Below are positions 1 to 13,100 of a stretch of DNA of 64,000 nt, piece after piece. This DNA is from Corbicula japonica. Its lineage: Eukaryota > Mollusca > Bivalvia > Venerida > Cyrenidae. The translations under genes were made by a program, and so were the position numbers. The notes below the pieces were generated by a model that was not told the DNA's origin, did not search any database, and worked only from the letters and a program-made list of their open reading frames with translations. Positions within the stretch are counted from its first letter, which is position 1. Each line of letters opens with the position of its first letter. Location: the NCBI GenBank assembly GCA_038501625.1, contig JAZAYU010000013.1:3286001-3350000 (forward strand), in the 5' to 3' direction.

Positions 1-1169
1 TGCCTTGGAGATGATTTCAACCGGGCTAGATTTCCCTGATGTACTGCTGCTGGAGTCTGTATCGAGCATTTGAAATATTTTTGCTCGTTCAGAGACTGGT
101 GTGGTTTTGGCAGAATCTCTATTTGGCTGAATGAGAGGTGAGTTTGTGGAGTCTCTAAGCCCTGGTGACCTACTTCGATCAACTATTCTAGCACTATGAC
201 TTCTAGAAAGTTTTACTTCTCTCTGAACACTTAGAAGGTCTTTATGAACAGCAGTTTCTAAAATTGAACTATTTTTGGTTTCCAAGTTAGAACTGATTTT
301 GGTTTCATTGTTTGAACTGATTTTGGTTTGATTGTTTGAACTGATTTTGGTTTCATTGTTTGAACTGATTTTGGTTTCATTGTTTGAAATTTTGGTTTCA
401 TTGTTTGAAATTTTGGTTTCATTGTTTGAATTGATTTTGGTTTCATTGTTTGAACTGATTTTGGTTTCTGCTGTAGAGTCAGGTCCTGACTGAGGTAAAG
501 GTTTTTTGTTTTCAAATGTCAAAGGACTTGGTTTGCTGCCAACTTTTCTGAGTTTTACTTGTAACCATTCTGGTTTTTCACTTCCAGGAGTTTTTACACT
601 CTGTGATCTTCTAATCTCACCACCTGCTTTAAACTTGACAAGAGGTTTCACTTCCTTAACACCAGGACTTTCCAAACTTGGTGAATCATCAACCTTACTT
701 TTGAATCCATTATCATTTTTAACAACATCTGTATTGCTAGTTTTTGAAATATTGGCATTTGTCAAGTAATTCTTGTTGAGATCAACTTCTTTTTCATTGT
801 CACTTTTCACTGTTAGTACATCACTCTCAACTGTACCTTTCACAATGTCATTAGGCTCTGTTACATTAATGTTTATGGATTTCCTTGGAATGTCAGATTT
901 CCCTGAAGTATCAATAGATTGCAAGCTGCCAGTTCGCACCATAGGTTTGTCCAGATTCTCTTTGTTCAAGGACCGCAGACTGCCTTGCCGTACCAGCATT
1001 ACTTTGGAAGCCTGGGATTTTGCTGGCTGTCTAAGATCAGTGTCTAAATCAGCTACAAAGCTGGACTTGAATGTTTTAATACTAGCTGTTTGAGGTGTCT
1101 CATTTTTGACAGTTATGTTAGGTTTAGGTCCCTCAATCATGTTGCTAGCTTCTACTGGAACAGTCTCTT
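1..1169 (-). CDS. disordered exon after the Ig domains, with nine-unit coding repeat (open at window edge)
   Basis: The acceptor GTTTATTTTTCAG is followed by AA GAG ACT (phase 1). The frame stays open for 389 codons to position 1, which falls on a codon boundary. The protein begins EETVPVEASNMIEGPKPN, is Ser/Lys/Asn-rich, and contains EKPEWLQVKLRKVGSK, the only Trp-containing, apparently ordered motif in it. A run of nine ETKISSNN-type repeats follows, then basic-Ser motifs (LSRSHSARIVDRSRSP). The exon and gene continue beyond position 1, so the C-terminal part of the protein is missing here. Confidence 0.92.
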
Positions 1170-4100
1170 CTGAAAAATAAACACCATAACTTTATTCATT
1201 TGTAATCCCTTTATCAATTGAGGATAATGACTGTTAAGTGTTCTTTTTTTTGTCTAAACATTAAACTCTTGTAAATTTATTTAACAAGTGGATAACATTT
1301 TTTTTTAACAAGTGGATAATATAGGCTATTTTAACCAGTGGATAACATATATATAGGTGATTTTAACCAGTAGAAAACATAGGTGATTTTAACCAGTGGT
1401 TAACAAAGGTTATTTCTACCAGTGGATAACATTAGTGATTTTAACCAGTAGGTAATATTGGTCAATTTTAACTAGTAGATAACATTTTTTACATAACCAG
1501 TAGATAAAAAATTGGTACATTTAATATAAATTGGTAAGTTTAAACAATGGATAACATAATTATTGAACAACACGAAGTTCACTTAGTAATCCAGAATAAT
1601 TCAAATCCAGTCAGGAAATATTTATACATATCACATTTTTAGTGTCACATGTATATAGAATATTAAGATACATTAAAAATACTCCACTGATTTTTATTCT
1701 CTTTAAAATATTGCACAATTGTTTTCAAAAAACGCTATCATGACTTCCCAAAACAAATATATACACATTTTATAACTGTTGATTCACCAAGTTATATTTG
1801 ATATGGCAGCAAGTGTGGGACTTTATCTGTTGTACCAAATGTATAAATTGCCATTACATATGACAAACTGTAGATAAGAACTGAAGCAGTGATAAATAAG
1901 ATGTTAACAAACCCTTTTAGGCGATCAACTGTGTCTCTTTAAATATTAAATACCCTGTCTTCACCTAAACTGGGAATAAAATACATTGCATTAAAATGCA
2001 ATGTTAAATGTAGAATTTCCCCGACATAAAACAGTGTAAAACATTCAACCCTGTACTCTATGGGATATGGCTTTTATCCCATGGGCGAATAGTGTGGATC
2101 CAGGTCAGGAGGCACATCTGTGCTGTCTGATCTGGCCATATACATTGTTTGCTTTTAAATTTTATCACATGGATATCTAATTACTGTTATTCAAAGTGGT
2201 CTATGGATAGAGTGTGAGACTCAAGATCCTGACACTGTGGGTTCAAATCCCAACAATCTGCAATTTCCCCAATCCACATTCGGTGCGTGTACTGATTGGC
2301 AACCCAGTATGCAGTCATAGAGAGTGATCAATTTAAGTTGAAATAACTTGTTTCACAATCGATGTAAAATAAATAAGTTTAAACTAAGACAGTAACTAGA
2401 AGACATGTATAGCAATCTTTCTAAAATCAGAGAGCACAACAGATACCTGTGACAGTAAGTTCACATGAGGTAGATGCCTGTCCTTTCTCATTTATTGCTA
2501 CACATTCATAACAACCCGCATCCTGTGTACACACATCACAAATTTCCAGTTTTGCGACACCATTGGTGAATGTCTGCATGAAGTCCAACACTTGTCCAAT
2601 AATCAAGCCGTTCTTTCGCCAGCTGATTTCTGGAGTTGGTTCACCACTGACCATGCACTCAAGGATGGCATTCTGACCACTGTTAAAGGTAATGTCTGAC
2701 AATGGACGGGTGACTTTCGGTGGAGATTTTAATGCTGAAATAACACAAAATAACGCCTTACTTCATATATAAGGGGTTTATCACATGTGCAAACAATGCA
2801 GATTCAGATCACCTGGCACATCTCTACACTTTCTGTTAAGAAATAACCTAGTTAATAAGAAAGTGAACAGTGTAGATCACAGATTCAGAGGCAGTGCAGA
2901 TTGCATTGTAACAAAATATTAGTAATGTATAACATTTTTGGCGCATTTCAGCAAACATTAAGGTGCAAAAGCAAAACACATTTGGCAAAACTGAACTTGT
3001 AACATTACAATAAGTACTGCTGCATTTATTTTTCAAGAATCTATAGCTCTAAATAGGTGAAATTTATAACGACATACCTTTAACAACCAGCATACAGTCT
3101 GCAATCACTTTCCCGCTGGTATTTTGTGCTATACACTGGATCTTCCCACCATCCTCAACCGTTACTCTCCGTATAACCAACATGGCTACCCTACCGTCAT
3201 ATGACATTCTGTGTCGACTGTCCTCTGCTACCTGTGAGCCGTCACACAGCCAGGTGATTTCTGGTTGAGGTGTGCCAATCACCTCACAGTCGATAATGAC
3301 TGGATCTTTTTCATTGGCTATCATGGTCTCCGGCTTCTTCAGGAAAACGGGGTACACTTCATCTGAAGATGTTGCCTCTGAAAATTGTCAGCAAATAGGT
3401 GTTGATTCAGATGAGCAGGCACATTACTATAGATCCTGACCAGAGGGCAGGAATGTGCCAGCTGATTTGGATCTTCACTGTTTACTCATGATAAAAAACC
3501 TATAGGGAGGGTTAATGAAATAAACCATACATCTGCCCACTAATCTGAAGAAGTTTTTTATCAATTTGAGCCAGTCCATTCATTGTTCATAAGGAGGTGT
3601 TTTACAGAAGTATCAATAGCTTAACTCTTTCCTCCATATATCCGCATTTTTACGCATGTGCGACCAGTGTAAATCAAGTTCAAATGGCACATCCTTGCCA
3701 TTTGATCAGGATCTACACTGGTTGCATTTTGGTCAGAAATAACCTAATGAATCAAAAAGTGAACAGTTTAGATCCTGATCAGTTGGCACGGATGTGCTGG
3801 CTGATCCGGATCTGAACTGTTTGCCCATGCAATAAAAGTGTATCTATAAAGGCAAGGGTCAAACAGCGCAGACCCTGATCAGACTGCTGGCTCATCTTAG
3901 CTGTGGTATGCTCAGCATTTAAACAGCAGAAGTATGTTGGGCTCACCTATCTTTTAAATTTGTGCCAGTCCATCAATTATTCATTGCAATGTTTTCAACA
4001 ATTTTGTTGTTCATATATAACAGTACATAGTTATGAATTAAATATTCTTTTGATTTAGATAGCAAGTTTGGGAATTGTGCTAGGTAGTTTACAGTGACAC

Positions 4101-7100
4101 TTCTAAAATTTATTGTTGGTCACACAATTTAAATTCTAAATGTTATAATATTGAGTAATTCCACAAATACCAATAATTTAAAACACTGTCAGTTTCTTGT
4201 AGATGGTAAATTTGGAATCTGCCTAAAAGCAGAGTTTCAGTTTTTATACATAAATTTTTTAATTACAATGTTTGATTTATATCTCAAATAATTGATATCC
4301 TGGCAGATCAGGAAAATCAAACTTAGAGTATCAATATAATAAAAGGTGATAAAATCTTTAAAATGATAGCAGGTGACACTTTGAATTATAAAGAAAATAT
4401 TGTATGTTTTAATTAAGTAATCAACTTATCAATGATCTCATATGACCTGAGGTGCTTCTAGTTTATCAAGATGGAAAGTTGATCAGTCTTCAGTAGAGAA
4501 AATTCAAAATTTGTGTCATAATAAAGACATTGAACAGACTGAGCAAATGTGCAGGTTGATCTGGGTCTACAATGGTTACAGTCACGACAAGCACTAAAGA
4601 GAATCTCATGGTATGACCAATATATCTAATTAAAATCCAAACCGGCTGTGAGCCCAACAGCTAAATTCCTCTGGCTTCCAAATCTGGGTTTTTGGGTTTG
4701 ATTGGGAGACAGTTCTCAAAAGTGACAATTGTACAAATTGTGTCTTATATTATGAATTTGTCAAACATTTGTTTTTGACCACAAGTCAACAAAAAAACTT
4801 CATGTCTGCCACTAACAATTCACATATAGCTTCAAATTTTCAGAATTTTCCAATAAAGAGAAAAGAATATTATGTTATCTTTAATGGAATAACTTAAGCT
4901 TTATCGTCTACCATTTTCAAATTCTCATTACCTTTTACAGTAACTTTACAGGAACTTCTCTGCTCGCCATTGGAATTTTTCAAGATGCAGGAATATGTCC
5001 CAAAATCATCCACAAAAATTTCCACTATTTCTAACTTCGCTTTGGACCCATCAAAAGACTGTTTGAAGTCAGCACTGTTCCTTTGGATGACGCCATCTTT
5101 GCACCATGTGACTGTTTCTGTGTTGGTCACCTGACATTCAAGGCAGAGGGACTGTCCCTCTTGCACAGTGATGTCCAACAGCTCAGTAACAAAACAAGGC
5201 AAGCTGGAGGTAATTTCTGAAAGGGATACAGATAACTCTGTAACAAGAATGAAGAAGAAAAGCCACCATCCTACAGCTAACCCTTTATTCCATGGATATG
5301 ACTTTTCTCTCATCTGCTGACACATCCATAATGTCTTGTCAGGCCTACACCATTCACTTTTAGATTCATTATGTTATTTGTGACCAAGAAGCAACCTGTT
5401 TAGATCCAGATCAGCTGGCACATCTCTGCCATTTGTTCAGGATCTAGACTGCTTTTTATATAATAGGTTATTTCTGACCATGAAGCAAGCAGTGTAGATC
5501 CAGATCAGACAGCACAGATGTGCCAGCTGTTCTTGATGTACACTGCTTGTCCATGTGATAAACAACTGTTACATATCCTTGGAGTGAAGGGTTAAATAAA
5601 TAGTGAAATCAGGGCTGAAGGTTATAAAGCTGAGATTGGAAACCAGTCTCAAATCTCAAGCATCTGATTGGCTGAAATGGCGACTGGTCGCCATTTCAGC
5701 CAATCAGATGCTTGAGATTTGAGACTGGTTTCCATGCTCAGTTTTATAACCTTGGGCACAGGAAAAGCCACACTCTGATCAACTGCCTTTCAACACAGCA
5801 AACCAGAAAATGTGCTGGAGTTTAACCCTTTCCTCCATAGATAAACCTTAATTGCATGGGTGACATTGTAGATCCAGATCAGCCGGCACATTCCTGCTGT
5901 CTGATCGGGATCTGCACTGTTCGCTTTTCGATTAGTTAGATTATTTCTGACCAAATTGCGACTAGTTCAGATCCTGATCAGACGGCACCGATGTGCTGGC
6001 CGATCTGGATCTACACTGGTCGCACACATGTAAAAATGCATATTTATGGAGGCAAGGGTTAAACCAGGTTCTAGGATGCCAAGATTTTCATAGATTCTTA
6101 TTTGCTTCACACTGCTGAATGGTGAGAATGTCAATGCCTACCAGTGACAAGTAATCTCCCTTTAGTTGTGGCAGTTCCCAGAGTGTTGGTGAACACACAC
6201 TTGTACTCTCCCGAATCTTCAACAGCTGCTGATTTAATCTTGAGAGTAGCCTTCCCTGAATCTGTATCAAACTCCATAGCAACATCGTCATCTGACCCTG
6301 AGATTTCATGATCTCCCCTATACCATGTGACAGTAAGTGAAGGGGAGCTAACAACAGTACACTCCAGGACAACAGAAGCACCCTGAATGGCAGAAATCTC
6401 TTTCAAAGTGGAAGTGACCTCAGGACAACCTGTAAAATGTTAAGTCAAATATGCTACTTATCAAACTTACTGAAAAATGATCATATCTCCAGTATCAAAT
6501 TGAAAGTTTCAATAAAATGTTAGGATTAGTCTAAACGATACCAGTCTTAAAAGATGTCAACAACAGCAACTTTTTGATTTTCAAATCTAAACTGTGTGTT
6601 TTGTTACAACTTTATGCCTACTGAACTTCTCAATGTGCATCATTTAATTCTTTATTTGAAGTCATTCTTTTTCCACTGATGTAGAGACCATGTTTGACTT
6701 TAGACTTACTTCTGGCTTCTGTGTTTTGATTCTAAAAATGATGAAGAATTTAGCATAATTTTCATCACTTACTGACAGAACCTGCACATAGGCTTACCTG
6801 AAGGTCTTCCAAGGTGTGAATGGAGAACTGACAAACTGCTGGAAACTTTGTCTTCCACGGGGGATGGTACACTAGAATGACAAAAACAACTGCATGAACA
6901 AAATCTCACATAAGCTTTGTATCGTACAAGTATAAAAATTAAAAACAAGAGGGCCATGATGGCCCTGATTTGCTCACCTGAGTATGAAACTCCAGTTATT
7001 AACCAGAAACTGAATTTTTATTTTTAGCAACAGTGACCTTGACCTTGATCACAGACACATGGGTAGCAATTCCAATTTGTCTCTTGATATAAGCTACCCA

Positions 7101-10100
7101 TATACCAAGTTTGGAGTCAATATGCCAAAGCAAACTCAAGCTATTAAGTGGAAACTGAATTTCTATTTTTAGCAACAGTGACCTTACCTTGATCACAGAC
7201 ACCTGGGTAGCAATCCCAAGCTGCCTCTTGATATAAGCTACTCATACACCAAGCGTGGAGTCAAAAAAAACAAAGCAATCTCAAGTAATTAAGTAGAAAC
7301 TGAATTTCTATTTTTAGTAACAGTGTCCTTGACCTTAATCACAGACACCTGGGTAGCAACCCCAAGCTGCCTTTTGATATAAGCTACCTATACATCAAGT
7401 TTGGAGTCAATAGGCCAAAGCAAACTCAAGTTATTAAGCAGAAACTGAATTTCTATTTTTAGCAACAGTGACCTTGACCTTGATCACAGACACCTGGGTA
7501 GCAACCCCAAGCTGCCTTTTGATATAAGCTACCCATATACCAAGTTTGGAGTCAATAGGCCAAAGCAAACTCAAGTAATTGAGCAAAGACTGAATTTCTA
7601 TTTTTAGCAACAGTGACCTTGACCTTGATCACAGACACCTGGGTAGCAACCCCAAGCAGCCTTTTGATATAAGCTACCCATACACCAAGTTTTGAGTCAA
7701 TAGGCCTAAGCAAACTCAAGTAATTGAGCAAAGACTAAATTTCTTTTTTTAGCAGCAGTAACCTTGACCCTGTGGTCATGATTTGAACAACTTTTGTAGA
7801 CATCAGTGCCAAGATGCTTCAGGACAAATTTGGTTAAAATCCATCAAGTGGTTTCAGAGGAGATGTTGTTTTAAGAAAATTGTTGACGGACGCTGGACGC
7901 CGGACAAAGACCGGTCACAATAGCTCACCATGAGCCTAAGGCTCAGGTGAGCTAAAAAAACAACAGATTTTTGTTAACACATCAATTGTTCAAATACAGC
8001 TTGAAGAAAGTTCTTCAAATACTTAAATCTATCTTGTATTTTCTTGAATAAAGAATTTCCATAGAGGAAGATTTAAATGGTGAAAAAACCTGGTATTAAT
8101 CAAAATCATAAATCTATTCACTCAGTTATACAAGACTCTTTATTTCTAAGTGTTGTTTAGTGCAGTTTTGTTTTTGTCACAACCAATGTAAAACTATATT
8201 AGCCTGAGCATTAAAAATGCACCCTGAACTGGGTCTACAGTTTGCTCTTTAGTCAATAAGCTCAGTTAATAAATTTCTTTTAAACAACCACAAGAAAAAT
8301 TAAAAGACTGACTCATATAGTTAAAAGGTTGAGTCTAATATATTAATTACACAGGTAAAGTGGTTAGTACAAACTTCATATAGGTCTTATTCAATTGTGT
8401 ACAATGTATACCCTTTTTTTGCTTCTATTTCTTTCAGGGCAATGTGGTCTGCAATGGCTTTCAATGGAGACCCCTCAAGATCATCTTTGGCCACGACAAC
8501 CTTTGCCGCTGACTTGTTACCCCATGACTCATTCTTTGACACTGACATGTTTTCTGATACAGAACTCAAATCATGCTCGACAAACTCCTGTCCTTCTATA
8601 TCTTTCCTCCTCTTTATGTTGTAGTTATTTTTGGTAAAATAGTTTGAACCCCTAGAGGTCAGTTTATGCTTTGTCTTTGAAACGTCTTTTTCATAAACTG
8701 TAGAACTACCACCAGGGGAGGTTATTTTCTTTTCAACAATTGTGTCTGTTTCACGAGTTTCGGTACGACTCTGAGTTCGCCGTAGTTTTTTCCACTCAGT
8801 AATTGTTGTATCTCCATCTTCAATCCGATTGACTTCCTGTACCGTGACTGTACCATCGTCCCCATGGATTACAGATATTGCACTATTATTGTCGGCAGGC
8901 GATGAAATGTCTAATGAAAGATTGCTTGATAACTTCAGCTTAGCTGAAAGTAAATTTAAGTATTTTATAAATAATGAGAGAAGATACATGGGTTAACAGA
9001 TTGGTTTCTGATATCTTTGAAGATTTGTATTTTACATCAGCAAAATAAGCTCTAGTCAAATAAGTAACCATTCACTTGTTTAAATATTTGTTTACTCATT
9101 TACACATATGACACAAGGGTAAAATAATCATCTCTATATAACTAATCACTCACAAATTCTGGGTAGGGCAACTGCAAACAAACTCTCTTTAAGTATGGCC
9201 TTTTTGAAAACAGAAAATGTTTTTTTTTGTAAATTTCTATATATGAATTTTGCTTCATTGTAAAATTTGCTTTGTAAACTTAACATTCAACTTAATCTGA
9301 TAAATCAAATAAAACATTTAAACAATAATGTTGCAATAAATCAACAAAAGAGAATCCTGTTTTTTAGAAAATAAAGTTAAAAAACGCAATAGTTTGACTA
9401 GTTAATCCATCAAAAAACACATAAATTTAGACTTTTACAGCAAAAAATCAGCCAAATTAGTAAAAAAGCACAATCTTAATTACCTTCTGACTTATGAAGT
9501 CCTGACATCTGATTTATTGCACTTTCACCATTTGCTAAACCATTACCTCCAGTTTTATCCCTAACTGATTCACAGTTTTGTTCCCGTGAATCTTGGTAAG
9601 AGTTTTCCTTATTTAAGGGTCCATTTGTCACTCTCTCCCTGAAGAGTTCGTTTACATTCCTTTCATCAACACTGTTTTCTTTATCCGAACTGGTACTTCC
9701 CTCTTTTCTTATATTAATTTCCATTGAGTTTCTTTTATTATTTTCCTCCTCCACTTCTGAAGATTCACAAGTTTCTTCCTCCAGTATTGGAGTATCTGCT
9801 GTAGGTGCTTCCATGGTTTGTTTCTGATCAGGAAACTCTTCTACAGCATCCAGAATTTCTGAAAATGCTGCCTCAATATCCATAGTTGACAACAACTTTT
9901 CTATATCACTTGATGGAGTCAAAGATTTTCTCTTTTCCTCCAACCAGAGTAAACTTGGACTTAATCTAATATCATCCTTGTCTATATCAAGCTTATCCTT
10001 TACAGAATCTTTTTCAACAGAGTTACTTACAACTTTATTGTCAGTTTTTAAACTTTCATATATTTTAACTTTTGGAGCAATCTCTATTTTAGTATTATTA

Positions 10101-13100
10101 GTGATTTGTTCAGATTCTTTTCTGTAATTTGATTTCAGATCTTCCTGCTGATTATTTATCTTTGTTTCTGAAATACTTTTGTCTGTTCTAAGGCTTATCA
10201 GCTTATTCTGTTTGTTCCTTTCAACATCAGCTCTAGACACTAAAATATGTGAAGCCTTTGTATTCCCTTTGTCAGTATCTAACTCTTTTAAAATATTCTT
10301 CTCAGTTTTATTTTTATCTGCATTTTCAAACAGTTCACACTTCTCAAGAACTCTATTCTTTTTCTGGTTTTCTAATTTCTTTACAGTTTCTTTCAATAGT
10401 TCCACAGATTTGTTTCTTCCATCATTTATATTTTCATTTTGAGTAAATCTCTGTCTTTCACGACCATTATATGACTGGCTCCTTCTGGCCCTCCTGGGAC
10501 TAAGTTCTTTATTATTTACAAAGTCATCAGTTTTAAAACTTCTCTCTTTCTTTCTATACCTCACTCCTTCAAATGTTTTTTCCTCTTCTTTCCCTTCTCT
10601 GTTAATATCACCAGTTTTGTCACTTATTTCTTTACCCAAATGTTTCTTAACATTCAAGTCATTAGAATTATTTCTTTCACCTGAAATTTTTTCCTGAGAA
10701 TCAACAGTGTCTATGTGTCTATTATTATTCAAACTAGAATGCCTCTGCACAGCATTTGGAATCGGTGGTTTAGTTTCATTTAATGGAAGTCTAGAATGTT
10801 TTAATTTTTCTTTTTCAGTCAATGCAACATCACCATTAATCACTCTATCGTCAGTTCTGGATTTTCTTTCTGGTTTAACAGTTTCACTGTGTGGAATACG
10901 CTGCTCTGTGACACTCCTACTTCTTGTAATTGGACCATTTAATTGGTCGATTCCATTTGTGACTGGTTCAGACGACTTCTGTTGAATAAAACTCTGACTT
11001 CTCTGTAAACCAGTCTGGGGTCCTTCTGAAATGAGACCAACACAAATTTCCGGTTAAGGAATATTAATAACTTAAAGCTAAGTTGTTGTTTTTTTATCAG
11101 GAAACAGACACTGGCATCATACAATTTAACTAGCTTTTCTGCTTAACTATGGCATGTAATGCCTATTTTTGCTTCAATAGCTTCATTAAAGCATAAAGTA
11201 AATTGTCACAGTACTTAAACATTATCATTTACCTAATATTCAAGTAATCTTTTCACCTCAAGTCTATGTTCTAAACTATCACCAACGATGAAACTCTATC
11301 ATAATATATCACCGAATCTCAAATGAAACACATTACATTATTTATTACAAGATCCAAACAGTACATAAAAACCATCCATCCTGATTATTTAATACTGTTG
11401 TAACTTTAAAACTGGAAACACATAAATTATATATTGACATCCCATTATTAGTTGAATGACATCAAACAAATTCTGAAAACAACATGATAAAACTTAAAAG
11501 CCATGACATACTAGATCTGGTCACATCAGCCTCTTTGGTGATGTTGAAAGCAATTCATGAAGTTGAGGAACAAATAAAATGCCAATCAAATGATCATTAG
11601 ATGTCATAAAATATACCATAAACACTAAATGAACTTGGTCTCCCTATTTCAAACAAGATACATTTAATTTGATATCATTGTGAAAACCACATCTTAAATA
11701 GCTTATTAGATTATCAAAGGCAATACCTCCCATAGGATTCAAATACAAACAAAATAACATTCTGATAAGAAAACAAGACCTTTGTGAGTGTTGTAAACAT
11801 GTTTATATCCAATTTTTGTAAATGAAAACAAACAGATATTGAACTAAAAGGCCACTGATATTTTGATATCAGTTTAGTAAAAGGCGATATCAGCTGCTAC
11901 ACTCCCCCTTCTCTGAAGTTATGTTTATTTTATGTATTTATTTGTTTTGAATGAAGTGCATTAACCTTTATCCATAATGTACTTTTGTTCATTTTTTTCA
12001 ATCAAATTCTGTTTCCTTTATGCACTTGTGACCTTAAAACACTAGGGGTGAAGTACTTTGTGCAAGTTGCTTATGGTTTTAAGTGCTCCCTAATTTACAC
12101 TTCTTCTACACATACTGTCATACAAAATGGCCACTAGCAGCCTAAGCATTTCAGCCACCACTTTGTTTCAATTTAAGTGGAGAATCTTTATTCAACCCCT
12201 TACTGCAGTTGAAAGTTATATGCTAGAGCTTCATAATGCTAACTGAATGGCAAAACTGCCAAATATTCTGCAAGTAAAAATTGGTGGAGATTTTAATCAA
12301 GAATTATTGCCCAAGTCTGTAGGGACTTTTGGCTGTGTTATGCGAGGACAACTGGATTGACCACCAGCATTATTCTTAGGACTGGATTATCAAATACATG
12401 TTATCCCTCAAGTTGTTTACTCCATATACAATGTCATGTATATGCATTTTAATGCATGTGCCATTGTGCAGACAGTAAGTTGTTTTTTTTCTCATGGCCC
12501 TAAAATTTTAGCCCTGGACAAAAATGCTAATCTTTAATATGATAAATTGCACAAAACTTGTAGGTATTGAGAAAATGGTGCATTCAAGATCCCTATCAGT
12601 ATATAATAGAAAATAAATGTTAAGTCTCAATAGATGTGAGATGAAATTTTAAACTCTATCACTGCTATGCACCATTAAATAAATTGAGGTAATTGCCAAT
12701 TTTCATACAAATTGCTATGACATCTGTACGAAAATTGCATTAAATAAATGAACATAGCTTATCACCAAGTAAGTCATATTTGCAACCAGTGTAGACACAG
12801 ATCAACATGTGCCTTTATGCCCAGTGATCAGGGTCTAAACTGTTTGTTTTTAAATGTACATGTAATTTAATAAACTTCTGCAAAATACCCCTAGCAACAA
12901 GTAATGGGCTGGTCAAATGCAAAGAAAGACACAGCTATTTCATTCATTGAATCTTAAAGATTGCTTTTATACTTATAGTAAAGCATTTTATTTATTAAAA
13001 AACTTAAAATGGTATTAATTCTGTAAATAATAAAGGTAGAGTAATAGTTCATTCACATCTTATCATTGCCCTTTTTCAGTAATTCAAGTGTAATTATTTC

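Noticed and set aside
258..515. 85-residue minus-strand frame with KPKSVQTM repeats
   Set aside because: It is the shifted-frame reading of the coding repeat. The frame continuing from the acceptor at 1169 reads ETKISSNN and remains open to the window edge.
2196..2390. tRNA gene
   Set aside because: The A and B boxes are present, but the cloverleaf stems do not pair and an unrelated body and A-rich tail follow, so it is a SINE.
4894..5325. Apparent signal peptide or membrane segment (WWLFFFILVTEL) upstream of Ig domain 2
   Set aside because: It lies before the AG acceptor at 5217 and is intronic. The spliced protein has no such segment.
8395..8637. Plus-strand open frames opposite the exon at 8412-8943, and similarly at 10179-10442, 55948-56187, 57080-57406 and 506-1093
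   Set aside because: They are antisense shadows of the long, A-rich coding exons on the minus strand.
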